From contig JAFXYD010000005.1 in assembly GCA_017541995.1 (NCBI GenBank), positions 1 to 41,424 on the forward strand: a stretch of DNA of 41,424 nt, in the 5' to 3' direction. Every line of letters begins with the position of its first letter. Within the stretch, counting starts at the first letter, position 1. The stretch is from Oscillospiraceae bacterium. GTDB lineage: Bacteria > Bacillota > Clostridia > Oscillospirales > Oscillospiraceae. This document shows positions 15,199 to 22,641 of this stretch, piece after piece. The notes below the pieces were generated by a model. It was not told the DNA's origin and did no database searches. It was given only the letters and a program-made list of their open reading frames with translations. The position numbers and the translations under genes are program-made.

Positions 15199-15232
15199 AT
15201 ACAGCAGGCACTCAGAAGAATGCCTGCTGTAT
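15199..15232 (-). terminator. Terminator of the purine operon
   Basis: ATACAGCAGGCA and its exact complement form a 12-bp stem. On the minus strand a short TTTA run follows. It lies about 50 bases beyond the guaA stop. Confidence 0.6.
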
Positions 15233-15280
15233 AAAGCTATTCAGGATAATTCAGCACATTTTATTAAGCCAAAACCTGCA

Positions 15281-16276
15281 TTATTCCCACTCGATGGTGG
15301 CGCTGGGCTTGGGGGTGACGTCCCAGAGGACGCGGTTGACGTGGGGGACCTCGGCGGTGATGCGGGCCACCAGCTTCTGGACGAAGGCGAAGTTCAGCTC
15401 CGCGGGCTGGGCGGTGACGGCGTCCACGGTATTGACCGCACGGATGACCACGGGCCAGTCATAGCTGCGCTGGCCGTCCCGGATGCCGGTGGTCTTGAAA
15501 TCGGGCACCACGGTGAAGTACTGCCAGACCTTCTCGTCCAGGCCGTGCTTGGCGAACTCCTCCCGGAGGATGGCGTCGGACTCCCGCACCGCCTCCAGGC
15601 GGTCCCGGGTGATGGCGCCCACGCAGCGCACCCCCAGGCCGGGGCCGGGGAAGGGCTGACGGAAGACCATATTGTCGGGCAGACCCAGGGCCTTGCCCAC
15701 CATGCGGACCTCGTCCTTATACAGCAGCTTGACGGGCTCCACCAGCTCGAAGTTCAGATCCTCGGGCAGGCCGCCCACGTTGTGATGGGCCTTGACACCC
15801 ACCTTGGACTCCAGAATGTCGGGGTAGATGGTACCCTGGGCCAGGAAGGAGATGCCCTCCAGCTTCCGGGCCTCCTCCTCGAAGACGCGGATGAACTCGG
15901 CGCCGATGATATGGCGCTTCTGCTCGGGCTCGGAGACGCCGGCCAGCTTGTCCAGGAAGCGGTCCACCGCGTCCACGTAGACCAGATTGGCCTTCATCTG
16001 ATTCCGGAATACCTCGACGACCTGCTCGGGCTCGCCCTTCCGCAGCAGGCCGTGGTTGACGTGGACGCAGGTGAGCTGCTTGCCCACCGCCTGGATCAGC
16101 AGGGCGGCCACCACGGAGGAGTCCACGCCGCCGGAGAGGGCCAGCAGGACCTTCTTGTCTCCGATCTGGGCCCGCAGGGCTTCGATCTGCTCCGCCACAA
16201 AGGCCTGGGCCAGGGCGGGGGTGGTGATGCGCTCCATGGATTCGGGCCTGACGTTGGTGGTATAATCGTAATTCAT
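15281..16276 (-). CDS. guaA: GMP synthase, ATP-pyrophosphatase and dimerisation domains only
   Basis: The product has 331 residues, whereas bacterial GuaA is usually about 510. The P-loop of the ATP-pyrophosphatase, LLALSGGVDSSVVAALL, starts near residue 43. RQPFPGPGLGVR and the C-terminal dimerisation end KPSATIEWE are intact. The N-terminal glutamine amidotransferase domain, with its Cys-His-Glu triad, is absent: only about 25 residues precede the pyrophosphatase domain, and AGGAGG sits right before the ATG. The enzyme should adenylate XMP and convert it to GMP with ammonia, either free or from a separate GuaAa-type glutaminase elsewhere. It is the last gene of a purine operon after xpt. 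Confidence 0.88.
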   Translation of the reverse strand: MNYDYTTNVRPESMERITTPALAQAFVAEQIEALRAQIGDKKVLLALSGGVDSSVVAALLIQAVGKQLTCVHVNHGLLRKGEPEQVVEVFRNQMKANLVYVDAVDRFLDKLAGVSEPEQKRHIIGAEFIRVFEEEARKLEGISFLAQGTIYPDILESKVGVKAHHNVGGLPEDLNFELVEPVKLLYKDEVRMVGKALGLPDNMVFRQPFPGPGLGVRCVGAITRDRLEAVRESDAILREEFAKHGLDEKVWQYFTVVPDFKTTGIRDGQRSYDWPVVIRAVNTVDAVTAQPAELNFAFVQKLVARITAEVPHVNRVLWDVTPKPSATIEWE

Positions 16277-16348
16277 GTATGTTCCTCCTGTTTTTCTGTT
16301 TATGGATCGGGGGCGGGGCGTCGGGGACGCTGCCCCCTACAGTGGAGA

Positions 16349-16924
16349 TCAGTCCTCGCGGAAGACAATATGATCGGGCTCGGCTTCCTCGATGACGGCC
16401 AGGGCGTGGTAGTTGACGCCCATATCCCGCAGCCGGTCGCCGCCGCCCTGGAAGCCCTTTTCCACGGCGATGCCCACGCCCACCAGCTGGGCCTGGGCCT
16501 CCTCCACCAGGTTGCAGAGACCCCTGACGGCCTCGCCCCGGGCCATGAAGTCGTCGATGACCAGGACCCGGGTGCCGGGGGTGAGCCACTGCTTGGAGAG
16601 GATCAAGGTGACCTTCTTCTTGTAGGTGTAGGACATGATCTCGCTCTTGTACAGGCCGCCCTCGATGTTGTCGGACTTGGCCTTCTTGGCAAAGATCATG
16701 GGCTTGCCCCATTTGAAGGCGCAGATGGAAGCCAGGGCGATGCCGCTGGCCTCGGCGGTGAGGACCACGTCCACCTGGGACAGGTCGAAGATGCGGGCGA
16801 ACTCATCCGCCAGCTGGCCCATGAAGGCGCAGTCTACCCGGTGATTCAGGAAGCCGTCCACCTTGACGATGCTGCCGGGCAGGATCTTGCCCTCGTTTTT
16901 GATGCGGTCTTTTAATGCTTGCAT
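16349..16924 (-). CDS. xpt: Xanthine phosphoribosyltransferase
   Basis: The product has 191 residues, the normal size for Xpt. The PRPP-binding motif is VLVIDDFMARGEA at about 125-138. The N-terminus QALKDRIKNEGKILPG and the substrate loop FAKKAKSDNI are characteristic. It converts xanthine and PRPP to XMP, which the adjacent guaA product can aminate to GMP. It lies 9 bases after hpt. No purine riboswitch is visible at the operon head. Confidence 0.92.
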   Translation of the reverse strand: MQALKDRIKNEGKILPGSIVKVDGFLNHRVDCAFMGQLADEFARIFDLSQVDVVLTAEASGIALASICAFKWGKPMIFAKKAKSDNIEGGLYKSEIMSYTYKKKVTLILSKQWLTPGTRVLVIDDFMARGEAVRGLCNLVEEAQAQLVGVGIAVEKGFQGGGDRLRDMGVNYHALAVIEEAEPDHIVFRED

Positions 16925-16933
16925 GGGAACCTC

Positions 16934-17485
16934 CTATTGGTAGCACTCTTCCTTGAGGACGCCGATGTAGGGCAGATTGCGGTAGTAGTCCGCGTAGTCC
17001 AGGCCGTAGCCGATGACGAACTCGTCGGGGATCTTGAAGCCGTAGTAGTCCACCTGGAAGCGCTCCGGCTTGTCCACCACCTTGTCCAGCAGGGAGACGG
17101 TGGTGACCGAGGCGGGGTTCCGGGTTTGGAAGAGCTTCACCAGGTACTCCAGGGTCAGGCCGGAGTCGATGATGTCCTCCACCACGATGACGTGGCGGCC
17201 CTCCATGTTGATGTCGGTATCCTTCACCAGATGGACGGTGCCGGTGGATTTGGTGCCCTTGAAATAGCTGGAGGCGGAGATGAAGTCCATGTCCATCAGA
17301 CAGTCCATCTCCTTGCACAGGTCGGTGAAGAAGAAGGCGGCGCCCCGGAGCACGCAGAGCATCAGAGGCTTCTTATCCCCGAATTTCTCCGTCAGCTCCC
17401 GGCCCAGCTCCCGGACCCGGGCGGCAATCTCCTCGCGGCTGTGCATCACGTACTTGACGTCTTCTTTTGCGGAACGAATGAGCAT
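16934..17485 (-). CDS. hpt: Hypoxanthine phosphoribosyltransferase
   Basis: The product has 183 residues. The PRPP-binding signature HVIVVEDIIDSGLTLEYL is at about 89-106. The flexible-loop region SYFKGTKSTG and the C-terminal EFVIGYGLDYADYYRNLPYIG are typical of bacterial Hpt. It salvages hypoxanthine, and often guanine, with PRPP. It is the second gene of the minus-strand purine operon, 38 bases after the cofE-like gene and 9 before xpt. Confidence 0.93.
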   Translation of the reverse strand: MLIRSAKEDVKYVMHSREEIAARVRELGRELTEKFGDKKPLMLCVLRGAAFFFTDLCKEMDCLMDMDFISASSYFKGTKSTGTVHLVKDTDINMEGRHVIVVEDIIDSGLTLEYLVKLFQTRNPASVTTVSLLDKVVDKPERFQVDYYGFKIPDEFVIGYGLDYADYYRNLPYIGVLKEECYQ

Positions 17486-17523
17486 AGCGTTCTCCTTTTC
17501 ACGGTGGGCGGCGGCGGGTCGTC

Positions 17524-18717
17524 TTACTCGTTGGTGTAGTTGTCGAAGTAGCCCTGGATGTAGATGATGGGAGTGCCCTTGTCGCCGGAGCCGGAGGTCA
17601 GATCGCAGAGAGAGCCGATCAGATCCGTGAGCTGACGGGGGGTGGTGCCCTGGGCGGCCATATTGCCCACCAGGGACTCGCCGGTCTTGGCCCGGATGCG
17701 CTCCTCGATGGCCTTGCGCAGCGCGTCGCCGGAGAGATCACCGAAGTCGTTGTCGGCCAGGTACTTCAGCTTCAGCTCATTGGGGGTGCCGCCCAGGCCC
17801 TTGGTATAGCCGGGGCTCACCACGGGGTCGGCCAGCTCCCAGATCTTGCCCACGGGATCCTTGAAGGCGCCGTCGCCGTAGACCATGGCCTCGATCTGCT
17901 TGCCGGAGGCCTCGGAGAGCAGCCGGGAGATCCGCTCCGCCACGGCGGTGCAGTCTCTGGGGAAGAGCTTGACGGTCTCCTCGGTGGCCTTGTTGGAGCC
18001 CAGCAGGCCGTAGGTCTCGTTGAAGCCGCTGCCCTCCACGGAGGCGGTCATGAGATCGTCCAGGCCCAGGACGCACTTGCAGCCCGCGGCCTTCAGCAGC
18101 CGCTTGGAGCGGGCCCGGCTGTGGATATCGGCGGTGATGACGGCGTCGCAGAGGGGAACCAGGGTCTGAACCCGGTTGCCCAGCAGGATCTCCGCCTCGG
18201 CCCCGCAGGAGCTGATGAGCTCGGCGTAGAAGTCGATGTAGTCCACGCCGGTGAAGGGGTGGAGGATATGGCCGAACTTCTCCCGGAACTGGGCCACCGT
18301 CAGGGTGTCGGTGTAGGGATTGACCCCGGCCTCGTCCAGCAGGTCAATGTCCACCAGATGATTGCCCACCTCGTCGGAGGGGTAGGACAGCAGCAGGACC
18401 ACCTTCCTGCAGGCCAGGGAGATGCCCTTCAGCAGCAGGGAGAAGCGGTTGCGGCTCAGAATGGGGAAGGCAACCCCCACGGTGCCGCCGCCGGTTTTGG
18501 CCTTGACGTCCGCGGCGATCTGCCGGATGCCGGCGTAGTTGCCCTGGGAGCGGGCCACGACGGATTCGGTGACGGCCACCACATCCCGGTCTCTGGGGGT
18601 GATGTTGGCTTCCTGCCAGGCGGCCTGGACCGAGGCCGCGGTGATGGCGGCGATGTCGTCGCCCTGACGGATGATGGGCGCGCGCACGCCCCGCACGACT
18701 GTTCCGATGGTTCTCAT
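17524..18717 (-). CDS. Coenzyme F420-0:L-glutamate ligase-like protein (CofE family)
   Basis: The product has 397 residues, longer than archaeal CofE (about 250). The N-terminus RTIGTVVRGVRAPIIRQGD and the segment RDVVAVTESVVARSQGNY match the CofE fold start, and MVYGDGAFKDPVGKIWELADPV lies in the second half. In methanogens and actinobacteria CofE adds glutamate to F420. No other F420 gene is visible here and gut Clostridia are not known F420 producers, so a different substrate is likely. It heads the purine operon. ATG 18717 has GGAG upstream, and a good promoter lies about 70 bases before it. Confidence 0.75.
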   Translation of the reverse strand: MRTIGTVVRGVRAPIIRQGDDIAAITAASVQAAWQEANITPRDRDVVAVTESVVARSQGNYAGIRQIAADVKAKTGGGTVGVAFPILSRNRFSLLLKGISLACRKVVLLLSYPSDEVGNHLVDIDLLDEAGVNPYTDTLTVAQFREKFGHILHPFTGVDYIDFYAELISSCGAEAEILLGNRVQTLVPLCDAVITADIHSRARSKRLLKAAGCKCVLGLDDLMTASVEGSGFNETYGLLGSNKATEETVKLFPRDCTAVAERISRLLSEASGKQIEAMVYGDGAFKDPVGKIWELADPVVSPGYTKGLGGTPNELKLKYLADNDFGDLSGDALRKAIEERIRAKTGESLVGNMAAQGTTPRQLTDLIGSLCDLTSGSGDKGTPIIYIQGYFDNYTNE

Positions 18718-18783
18718 GAATCAGATTCTCCTTTTCGGTCAGATTACGATGAACAAACGAATGACGCCTGGGTTTTACGCTTT

Positions 18784-18812
18784 ATTATACATAAGCCATG
18801 TACAAAAATCAA
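18784..18812 (-). promoter_or_regulatory. Promoter of the cofE-hpt-xpt-guaA operon
   Basis: On the minus strand, TTGATT, 17 bases, then TATAAT. Confidence 0.8.
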
Positions 18813-18859
18813 CAAAGTCGGACAATGTTTGAAAATTTCGGGAAAATGACGAAATGAAA

Positions 18860-18898
18860 AAAATGAGGCGCGGGAAATTTATGAAAATTTTCCGCGCC
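18860..18898 (-). terminator. Terminator after the lipid kinase gene
   Basis: GGCGCGGAAAATTT and its near complement form the stem; on the minus strand it is followed by a run of seven T after TCA. Confidence 0.75.
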
Positions 18899-18911
18899 AT
18901 ATTCACATTAT

Positions 18912-19823
18912 TTATCCGCGTCCCAGAATGAGCCCCTTGGGGTAGAAAAAGCGGAGCTTTTTGTCGGAAAGGCGGATCTCCACGTCCTTGCCCCAGCGGG
19001 CCTCCCCGTCCAGATTCACCACTTCCTCCCGGTCGCAGTGGATTATCAGCCGGTCGGTGGAAAAGTGCCGGAACAGGGCCGGGAACTCCGCGTAGCGGCC
19101 CGCCTTGTACTTGCCGATGAGGCCCGCCACCTGGAGCCGGGAGACCTTCTTCACCAGCAGCACCTCCAGCTTCCCGTCGTCGGGCCGGGCCTGGGGGACG
19201 GGCTCGTAGCCGCCGCCGTAGAAGCGTCCGTTGCAGACGCAGATCAGGGTGAAGCGGTCGTCGATGGTCTGCCCCCCGATCTCCACCCGGTAGTGCCGAT
19301 GGATGCCCTTGATGAGATTCACCAGCGTGGAGAGATTGTAAGCTCCGTGGCCCGTCAGCAGGGGCAGGCGCTTGTAGTCCTGGATGGAGGTACCGATCCG
19401 GGCGTCGATGCCCATGGAGCAGATGGAGAGGCTGTAGCTCTCCCCCACCTGGATCAGATCCAGCCGCGTTTCCTCCGTCTCCAGCAGCCGCGCCGGGTCT
19501 GAGAAGGCTGCGGGCTCGCTGAAGTTCTTGACAAAGTCGTTGCCGGAGCCGCAGGGCAGATGGGTCACGGCCAGATTGGGCGCCCCCGCCGCGCCGGTGA
19601 TCACCTCGTTCAGCGTGCCGTCGCCGCCGCAGGCGTAAAGGCGGTATTCCTCCCCCGAGGCGGCGGCCTCACGGGCAATGGCGGTGCAGTCGCCGGGCTT
19701 TTTGGAGGCCTGAATGGCATAGTCCAGCCCCAGGGGCTCCCAGAGCCCCCGGATTTTCGCGGAGAGCTCCTCCGTGTGGTCGTACTTCCCCGCCGCCGGG
19801 TTGATGATAAATAGGTGCTTCAA
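18912..19823 (-). CDS. Diacylglycerol kinase family lipid kinase (YegS/DagK type)
   Basis: The product has 303 residues. The N-terminus LFIINPAAGKYDHTEEL and the nucleotide motif ACGGDGTLNEVITG near residue 65 define the family, followed by LPCGSGNDFVKNF. It probably phosphorylates diacylglycerol or a related lipid at the inner membrane face. The start is a TTG at 19823, two bases after the stop of the methyltransferase gene, with AGGGGTG about 7 bases upstream; part of that ribosome site lies in the heptanucleotide repeat. The two genes form an operon. Confidence 0.88.
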   Translation of the reverse strand: MKHLFIINPAAGKYDHTEELSAKIRGLWEPLGLDYAIQASKKPGDCTAIAREAAASGEEYRLYACGGDGTLNEVITGAAGAPNLAVTHLPCGSGNDFVKNFSEPAAFSDPARLLETEETRLDLIQVGESYSLSICSMGIDARIGTSIQDYKRLPLLTGHGAYNLSTLVNLIKGIHRHYRVEIGGQTIDDRFTLICVCNGRFYGGGYEPVPQARPDDGKLEVLLVKKVSRLQVAGLIGKYKAGRYAEFPALFRHFSTDRLIIHCDREEVVNLDGEARWGKDVEIRLSDKKLRFFYPKGLILGRG

Positions 19824-19825
19824 GC

Positions 19826-20977
19826 TTATTCACCCCTGATCCTTGATCCTTGATCCCTGATTCCCGTATACTGAAAGAGATTACACTGTATCATCCCGTT
19901 ATACAGCTTCCGCCGCTTGTCCGCCCGGCGGCCGAAGTAGTGCTCAAACTCCGGCTCCGAGGAGATGATGAACTTCTGCCAGCCGTCGGCGTAGCGCAGG
20001 TGCTTCCCCAGGGCCCGGTAGAGCCGCTGGGCGCCGCGCTGCTCCAGCATCCGCTCGCCGTAGGGCGGGTTGCAGACGATAAGGCCCTTTTCCGCGGGCA
20101 GGTCCCGCTTGGTGGCGTCCGCCTCCTCGAAGCGGATCAGCTTCCCCACCCCGGCCTTTTTGGCGTTGGAAATGGCGATGTTCAGACTCTCGGGGTCGAT
20201 ATCGGAGCCCAGGATGCGGTACTCCCCCCGGAACTCCCCGTCCCTTGCCGCCTGCCGGGCCTGCTCCCAGGCGCTTTCCGGCACGAAGCCCCAGCTCTGG
20301 GCGGAAAAGCTCCGGTTCAGACCGGGGGCCCGGTTCAGGGCCATGAGGGCGGCCTCGATCACAATGGTGCCGCTGCCGCAGAAGGGATCCCAGAAGAAGT
20401 CCCGGCCCCGGTAGCGGGCCAGGGTCACCAGGGCGGCGGCCAGGGTCTCCCGCAGGGGGGCGTCGTTGCCCACGGCCCGGTAGCCCCGCTTGTGGAGCCC
20501 CGCGCCGCTGGTGTCCAGGAAGAGCTCGCATTGGTCCTTCATGATGGAGAACTGGAGCTGGTAGAGGGCCCCGGTCTCCGGCATGCGCTTGAGGCCGTAG
20601 CGCTGCCCCAGCCGGTCCGCGGCGGCCTTGTTGACGATGGCCTGGCAGTCCGGGACGGAGTGGAGCTGGGAGCTCAGGCAGTGGCCCTTCACGGGGAATC
20701 TGCCGTCTCTGGGGATGAAATCCTCCAGGGGCAGGGCCTTGACCCCCTGGAAGAGCTCCTCAAAGCTCCGGGCCGGGAAGGCCCCCAGCCGCAGCAGCAC
20801 CCGCTCCCCCATCCGCAGACGCAGATTGGCCGTCGCCAGGGCCTCGGGACCTCCTTCAAAGAGCACGCGGCCGTTCTCCACCCGGACGCCCTCCAGGCTC
20901 AGCCGCCGCAGCTCGTCCCCCACCAGGCCCTCCAGGCCGAAGAGGCAGGGAACGGAAAAAGTAAATAAATCAGACAT
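19826..20977 (-). CDS. THUMP-domain class I SAM-dependent RNA methyltransferase (RlmL/RlmK-type)
   Basis: The product has 383 residues. An N-terminal ferredoxin-like and THUMP region (about 1-155) precedes the methyltransferase domain. SAM motif I is seen in FFWDPFCGSGTIVIEAAL and the catalytic NPPYGERM is near the end. Members methylate guanine N2 in 23S rRNA. ATG 20977 was chosen because GGAG lies 8 bases upstream; the ATG at 20995 lacks one. The last residues, GIRDQGSRIRGE, are encoded by the heptanucleotide repeat at 19834-19866, so the natural C-terminus seems to have been extended into repeat DNA. Confidence 0.87.
   Translation of the reverse strand: MSDLFTFSVPCLFGLEGLVGDELRRLSLEGVRVENGRVLFEGGPEALATANLRLRMGERVLLRLGAFPARSFEELFQGVKALPLEDFIPRDGRFPVKGHCLSSQLHSVPDCQAIVNKAAADRLGQRYGLKRMPETGALYQLQFSIMKDQCELFLDTSGAGLHKRGYRAVGNDAPLRETLAAALVTLARYRGRDFFWDPFCGSGTIVIEAALMALNRAPGLNRSFSAQSWGFVPESAWEQARQAARDGEFRGEYRILGSDIDPESLNIAISNAKKAGVGKLIRFEEADATKRDLPAEKGLIVCNPPYGERMLEQRGAQRLYRALGKHLRYADGWQKFIISSEPEFEHYFGRRADKRRKLYNGMIQCNLFQYTGIRDQGSRIRGE
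19834..19866. repeat. Heptanucleotide tandem repeat (TGATCCY) overlapping a coding end
   Basis: About four copies of CTTGATC/CCTGATC read through the 3-prime end of the methyltransferase gene. Longer arrays of the same unit are at 38503-38556 and 39884-39970. Confidence 0.75.
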
Positions 20978-21058
20978 AAGCGACTCCGTTTGCAATAAAG
21001 TAAGCGTGTGTGATACCCGAAAAGCGCTCCCATGGCGGGAGAAGCCCTCCGGGGCCTG

Positions 21059-21754
21059 TCAAAGGGCGGTGAGGACGCCGTCCGCCAGACGCCAGGCCTC
21101 GCCCCGAAGCTCCTCCTGCCCGTTTTCGATGCGGAGGTAGCTGCCGTCGGGCAGGCAATAGAAGACCCGGCCCATGCTGTCTGGGCAGGCCACGTCCTCC
21201 ATGACCCGCAGCCCGTCCAGCAGATCGTCCTTGATCTCCTGGTAGTGGGGCAGCAGCATTTTCTTCGTCAGCCCCAGACCCGGCAGGAAGCGCTGATAGG
21301 CGGGGTCCAGGGTCTCTCCCGGCTCCTCCGGCATGGCGTAGACCAGCTCCGCGCAGTTCATGGACCCGGCACTGATGCCCACCAGCACCCCGTCAAAGCT
21401 CCGCAGCAGGGCCCGCAGGCCGATTTTTTGGAAGAAGCGGTTTTGGGTGGGGACGTGTCCGCCGCTGAGGATCAGCAGGTTCGCCCGGGCGATCAGGGCC
21501 GGGGCCTCCGCCTCGTTCCGCCCGTCCAGGACCTGAGAGGATGCCACGGAGAATCCGGCGTTTTCCAGACTGTCCCGCAGACACCCGGCGTAGAAGTCCG
21601 TGCGCGCATGGGAGTCCGGGTCGGAGCAGATCTGCAGCATCCGCAGGGGCCGAGGCAGGGCCCGCCGGAGCTCCGCCAGGAGCCCGTTGGCGGGGTTGAT
21701 CCGGAAACCGTCCGAGCCGGGCATATCGGTGCGGCTGGTGAGAAAACAAATCAT
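21059..21754 (-). CDS. Peptidase S51/type 1 glutamine amidotransferase-like protein
   Basis: The product has 231 residues. The nucleophile elbow VGISAGSMN places the catalytic Ser at about 128, where PepE-type dipeptidase E has its serine; LLPHYQE gives a candidate His at about 170. LLILSGGHVPTQNRFF resembles the S51 segment that binds the substrate. It may cleave Asp-containing or cyanophycin-derived dipeptides, but the substrate is inferred from the family. The end of the gene lies 81 bases upstream of the methyltransferase start. Confidence 0.82.
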   Translation of the reverse strand: MICFLTSRTDMPGSDGFRINPANGLLAELRRALPRPLRMLQICSDPDSHARTDFYAGCLRDSLENAGFSVASSQVLDGRNEAEAPALIARANLLILSGGHVPTQNRFFQKIGLRALLRSFDGVLVGISAGSMNCAELVYAMPEEPGETLDPAYQRFLPGLGLTKKMLLPHYQEIKDDLLDGLRVMEDVACPDSMGRVFYCLPDGSYLRIENGQEELRGEAWRLADGVLTAL

Positions 21755-21814
21755 AGACGCCTCCGCTTGCCCCGGCGCCTCTGGCAGCCGCGCCGGGGCG
21801 GTGTTTCTTGTAAC

Positions 21815-21843
21815 AATATAATGGATAATTCTCCAAAAAGCAA
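21815..21843 (-). promoter_or_regulatory. Promoter of the S51 peptidase gene
   Basis: On the minus strand, TTGCTT, 17 bases, then TATATT. The -35 is imperfect. Confidence 0.55.
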
Positions 21844-21899
21844 GCCCGAAGCGAAAAAACTGACGCCGGAGCGGCTGAAAATATTTTTCCGCCGGGTAC

Positions 21900-21927
21900 T
21901 TGACAAGGGCCGGGGATATGATATAAT
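21900..21927 (+). promoter_or_regulatory. Promoter of the riboswitch-like RNA
   Basis: TTGACA, 16 bases, then TATAAT. Transcription would begin near 21934, about 17 bases before the conserved GAGGGAGTAG. Confidence 0.8.
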
Positions 21928-21949
21928 TAGGCTACAATCAAACTGCTCT

Positions 21950-22069
21950 TGAGGGAGTAGCGCCGCGGCGGAGCCGCGGAGGCAGCGACGTCATCCCGCG
22001 GGTTTCCCGCCGGACTGCCTGGAAGCGCAAGACTCATGTGAAGGCTTCGGCCTGCGCGTGGGTTTTTTT
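21950..22069 (+). ncRNA. yybP-ykoY-like (manganese-type) riboswitch with built-in terminator
   Basis: GAGGGAGTAGC at 21951 leads into a CCGCGGC-GGA-GCCGCGG hairpin, then AGCGACGTCAT at 21984, a second hairpin (CCGCGGG-TTT-CCCGC), and GCGCAAGAC at 22025. These match the order of conserved elements in yybP-ykoY Mn2+ aptamers: GGGGAGUAG, ACGUCA, GCGAGAC. The final ACTCATGTG arm pairs, with G-T wobbles, to CGCGTGGGT and is followed by seven T, giving a terminator. Downstream genes of this class usually export or handle manganese. Here the next gene is nfeD, which has its own promoter. Confidence 0.68.
22032..22069 (+). terminator. Expression-platform terminator of the riboswitch-like RNA
   Basis: Nine-base-pair wobble-containing outer stem, AGGC-TTCG-GCCT inner hairpin, then TTTTTTT. 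Its 5-prime arm overlaps the conserved GCAAGACTC of the aptamer, as expected for a switch. Confidence 0.75.
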
Positions 22070-22115
22070 GTTTGATCCAGCGTGCGCGGCGGCCTGTCTT
22101 TCCCGAAATCCCCCA

Positions 22116-22144
22116 TTGACAAGCCGCTGAAATCGCTGTAGAAT
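22116..22144 (+). promoter_or_regulatory. Second promoter, immediately upstream of nfeD
   Basis: TTGACA, 17 bases, then TAGAAT, lying after the riboswitch terminator and 24 bases before the nfeD start. It would let nfeD-SPFH be transcribed independently of the leader RNA. Confidence 0.8.
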
Positions 22145-22167
22145 AATCATGGAAAGGAGGGTACTTT

Positions 22168-22605
22168 ATGGCAATTCTATGGATCATTCTCGCCGTCGGA
22201 TTTCTGGTCATCGAGCTCAGCACCGTGGCGCTGATCAGCCTGTGGTTTGTCGCGGGAGCCCTGGCGGCTCTGATCGCCGCTCTGCTGGACGCCGCGATCT
22301 GGCTGCAGGTGCTGATCTTCGCTCTGGTTTCCCTGCTGATGCTCCTGGCGCTTCGTCCCTTCCTGCGGAAGTTTGTGGAGCCCCACAAGGTTCCCACCAA
22401 CGTAGACGCCCTGTTGGGCAAGGAGGCCGTGGTTACAGAGGTCATCGACAATCTGGCCGGCAGCGGCACCGTCCGGCTGGAGGGCAAAACCTGGACCGCC
22501 CGGGCCGCCAACAACACCCGCATTCCCGCCGGGATGGTGGTGGAGGTCCAGTCCGTGGAGGGCGTCAAGCTCATGGTGACTCCCGCCTTTGTTCGCAGCG
22601 AATAA
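22168..22605 (+). CDS. NfeD family membrane protein
   Basis: The product has 145 residues. Two or three hydrophobic helices occupy residues 1-70 (AILWIILAVGFLVIELS..., VLIFALVSLLMLLAL), followed by a C-terminal OB-fold region with LLGKEAVVTEVIDNLAGSGTVRLEGKTWTA in the NfeD pattern. It is the short, protease-free form. NfeD proteins work with SPFH/flotillin partners in membrane microdomains, and the SPFH gene follows 36 bases later. AAAGGAGGG precedes the ATG. Confidence 0.88.
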   Translation: MAILWIILAVGFLVIELSTVALISLWFVAGALAALIAALLDAAIWLQVLIFALVSLLMLLALRPFLRKFVEPHKVPTNVDALLGKEAVVTEVIDNLAGSGTVRLEGKTWTARAANNTRIPAGMVVEVQSVEGVKLMVTPAFVRSE

Positions 22606-22641
22606 GTTCGTCCATCAAACCAACTACAGGAGGAAACAAAC

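Noticed and set aside
18718..18911. Purine riboswitch ahead of the cofE-hpt-xpt-guaA operon
   Set aside because: The leader between promoter and start is about 60 bases and lacks the conserved purine aptamer loops.
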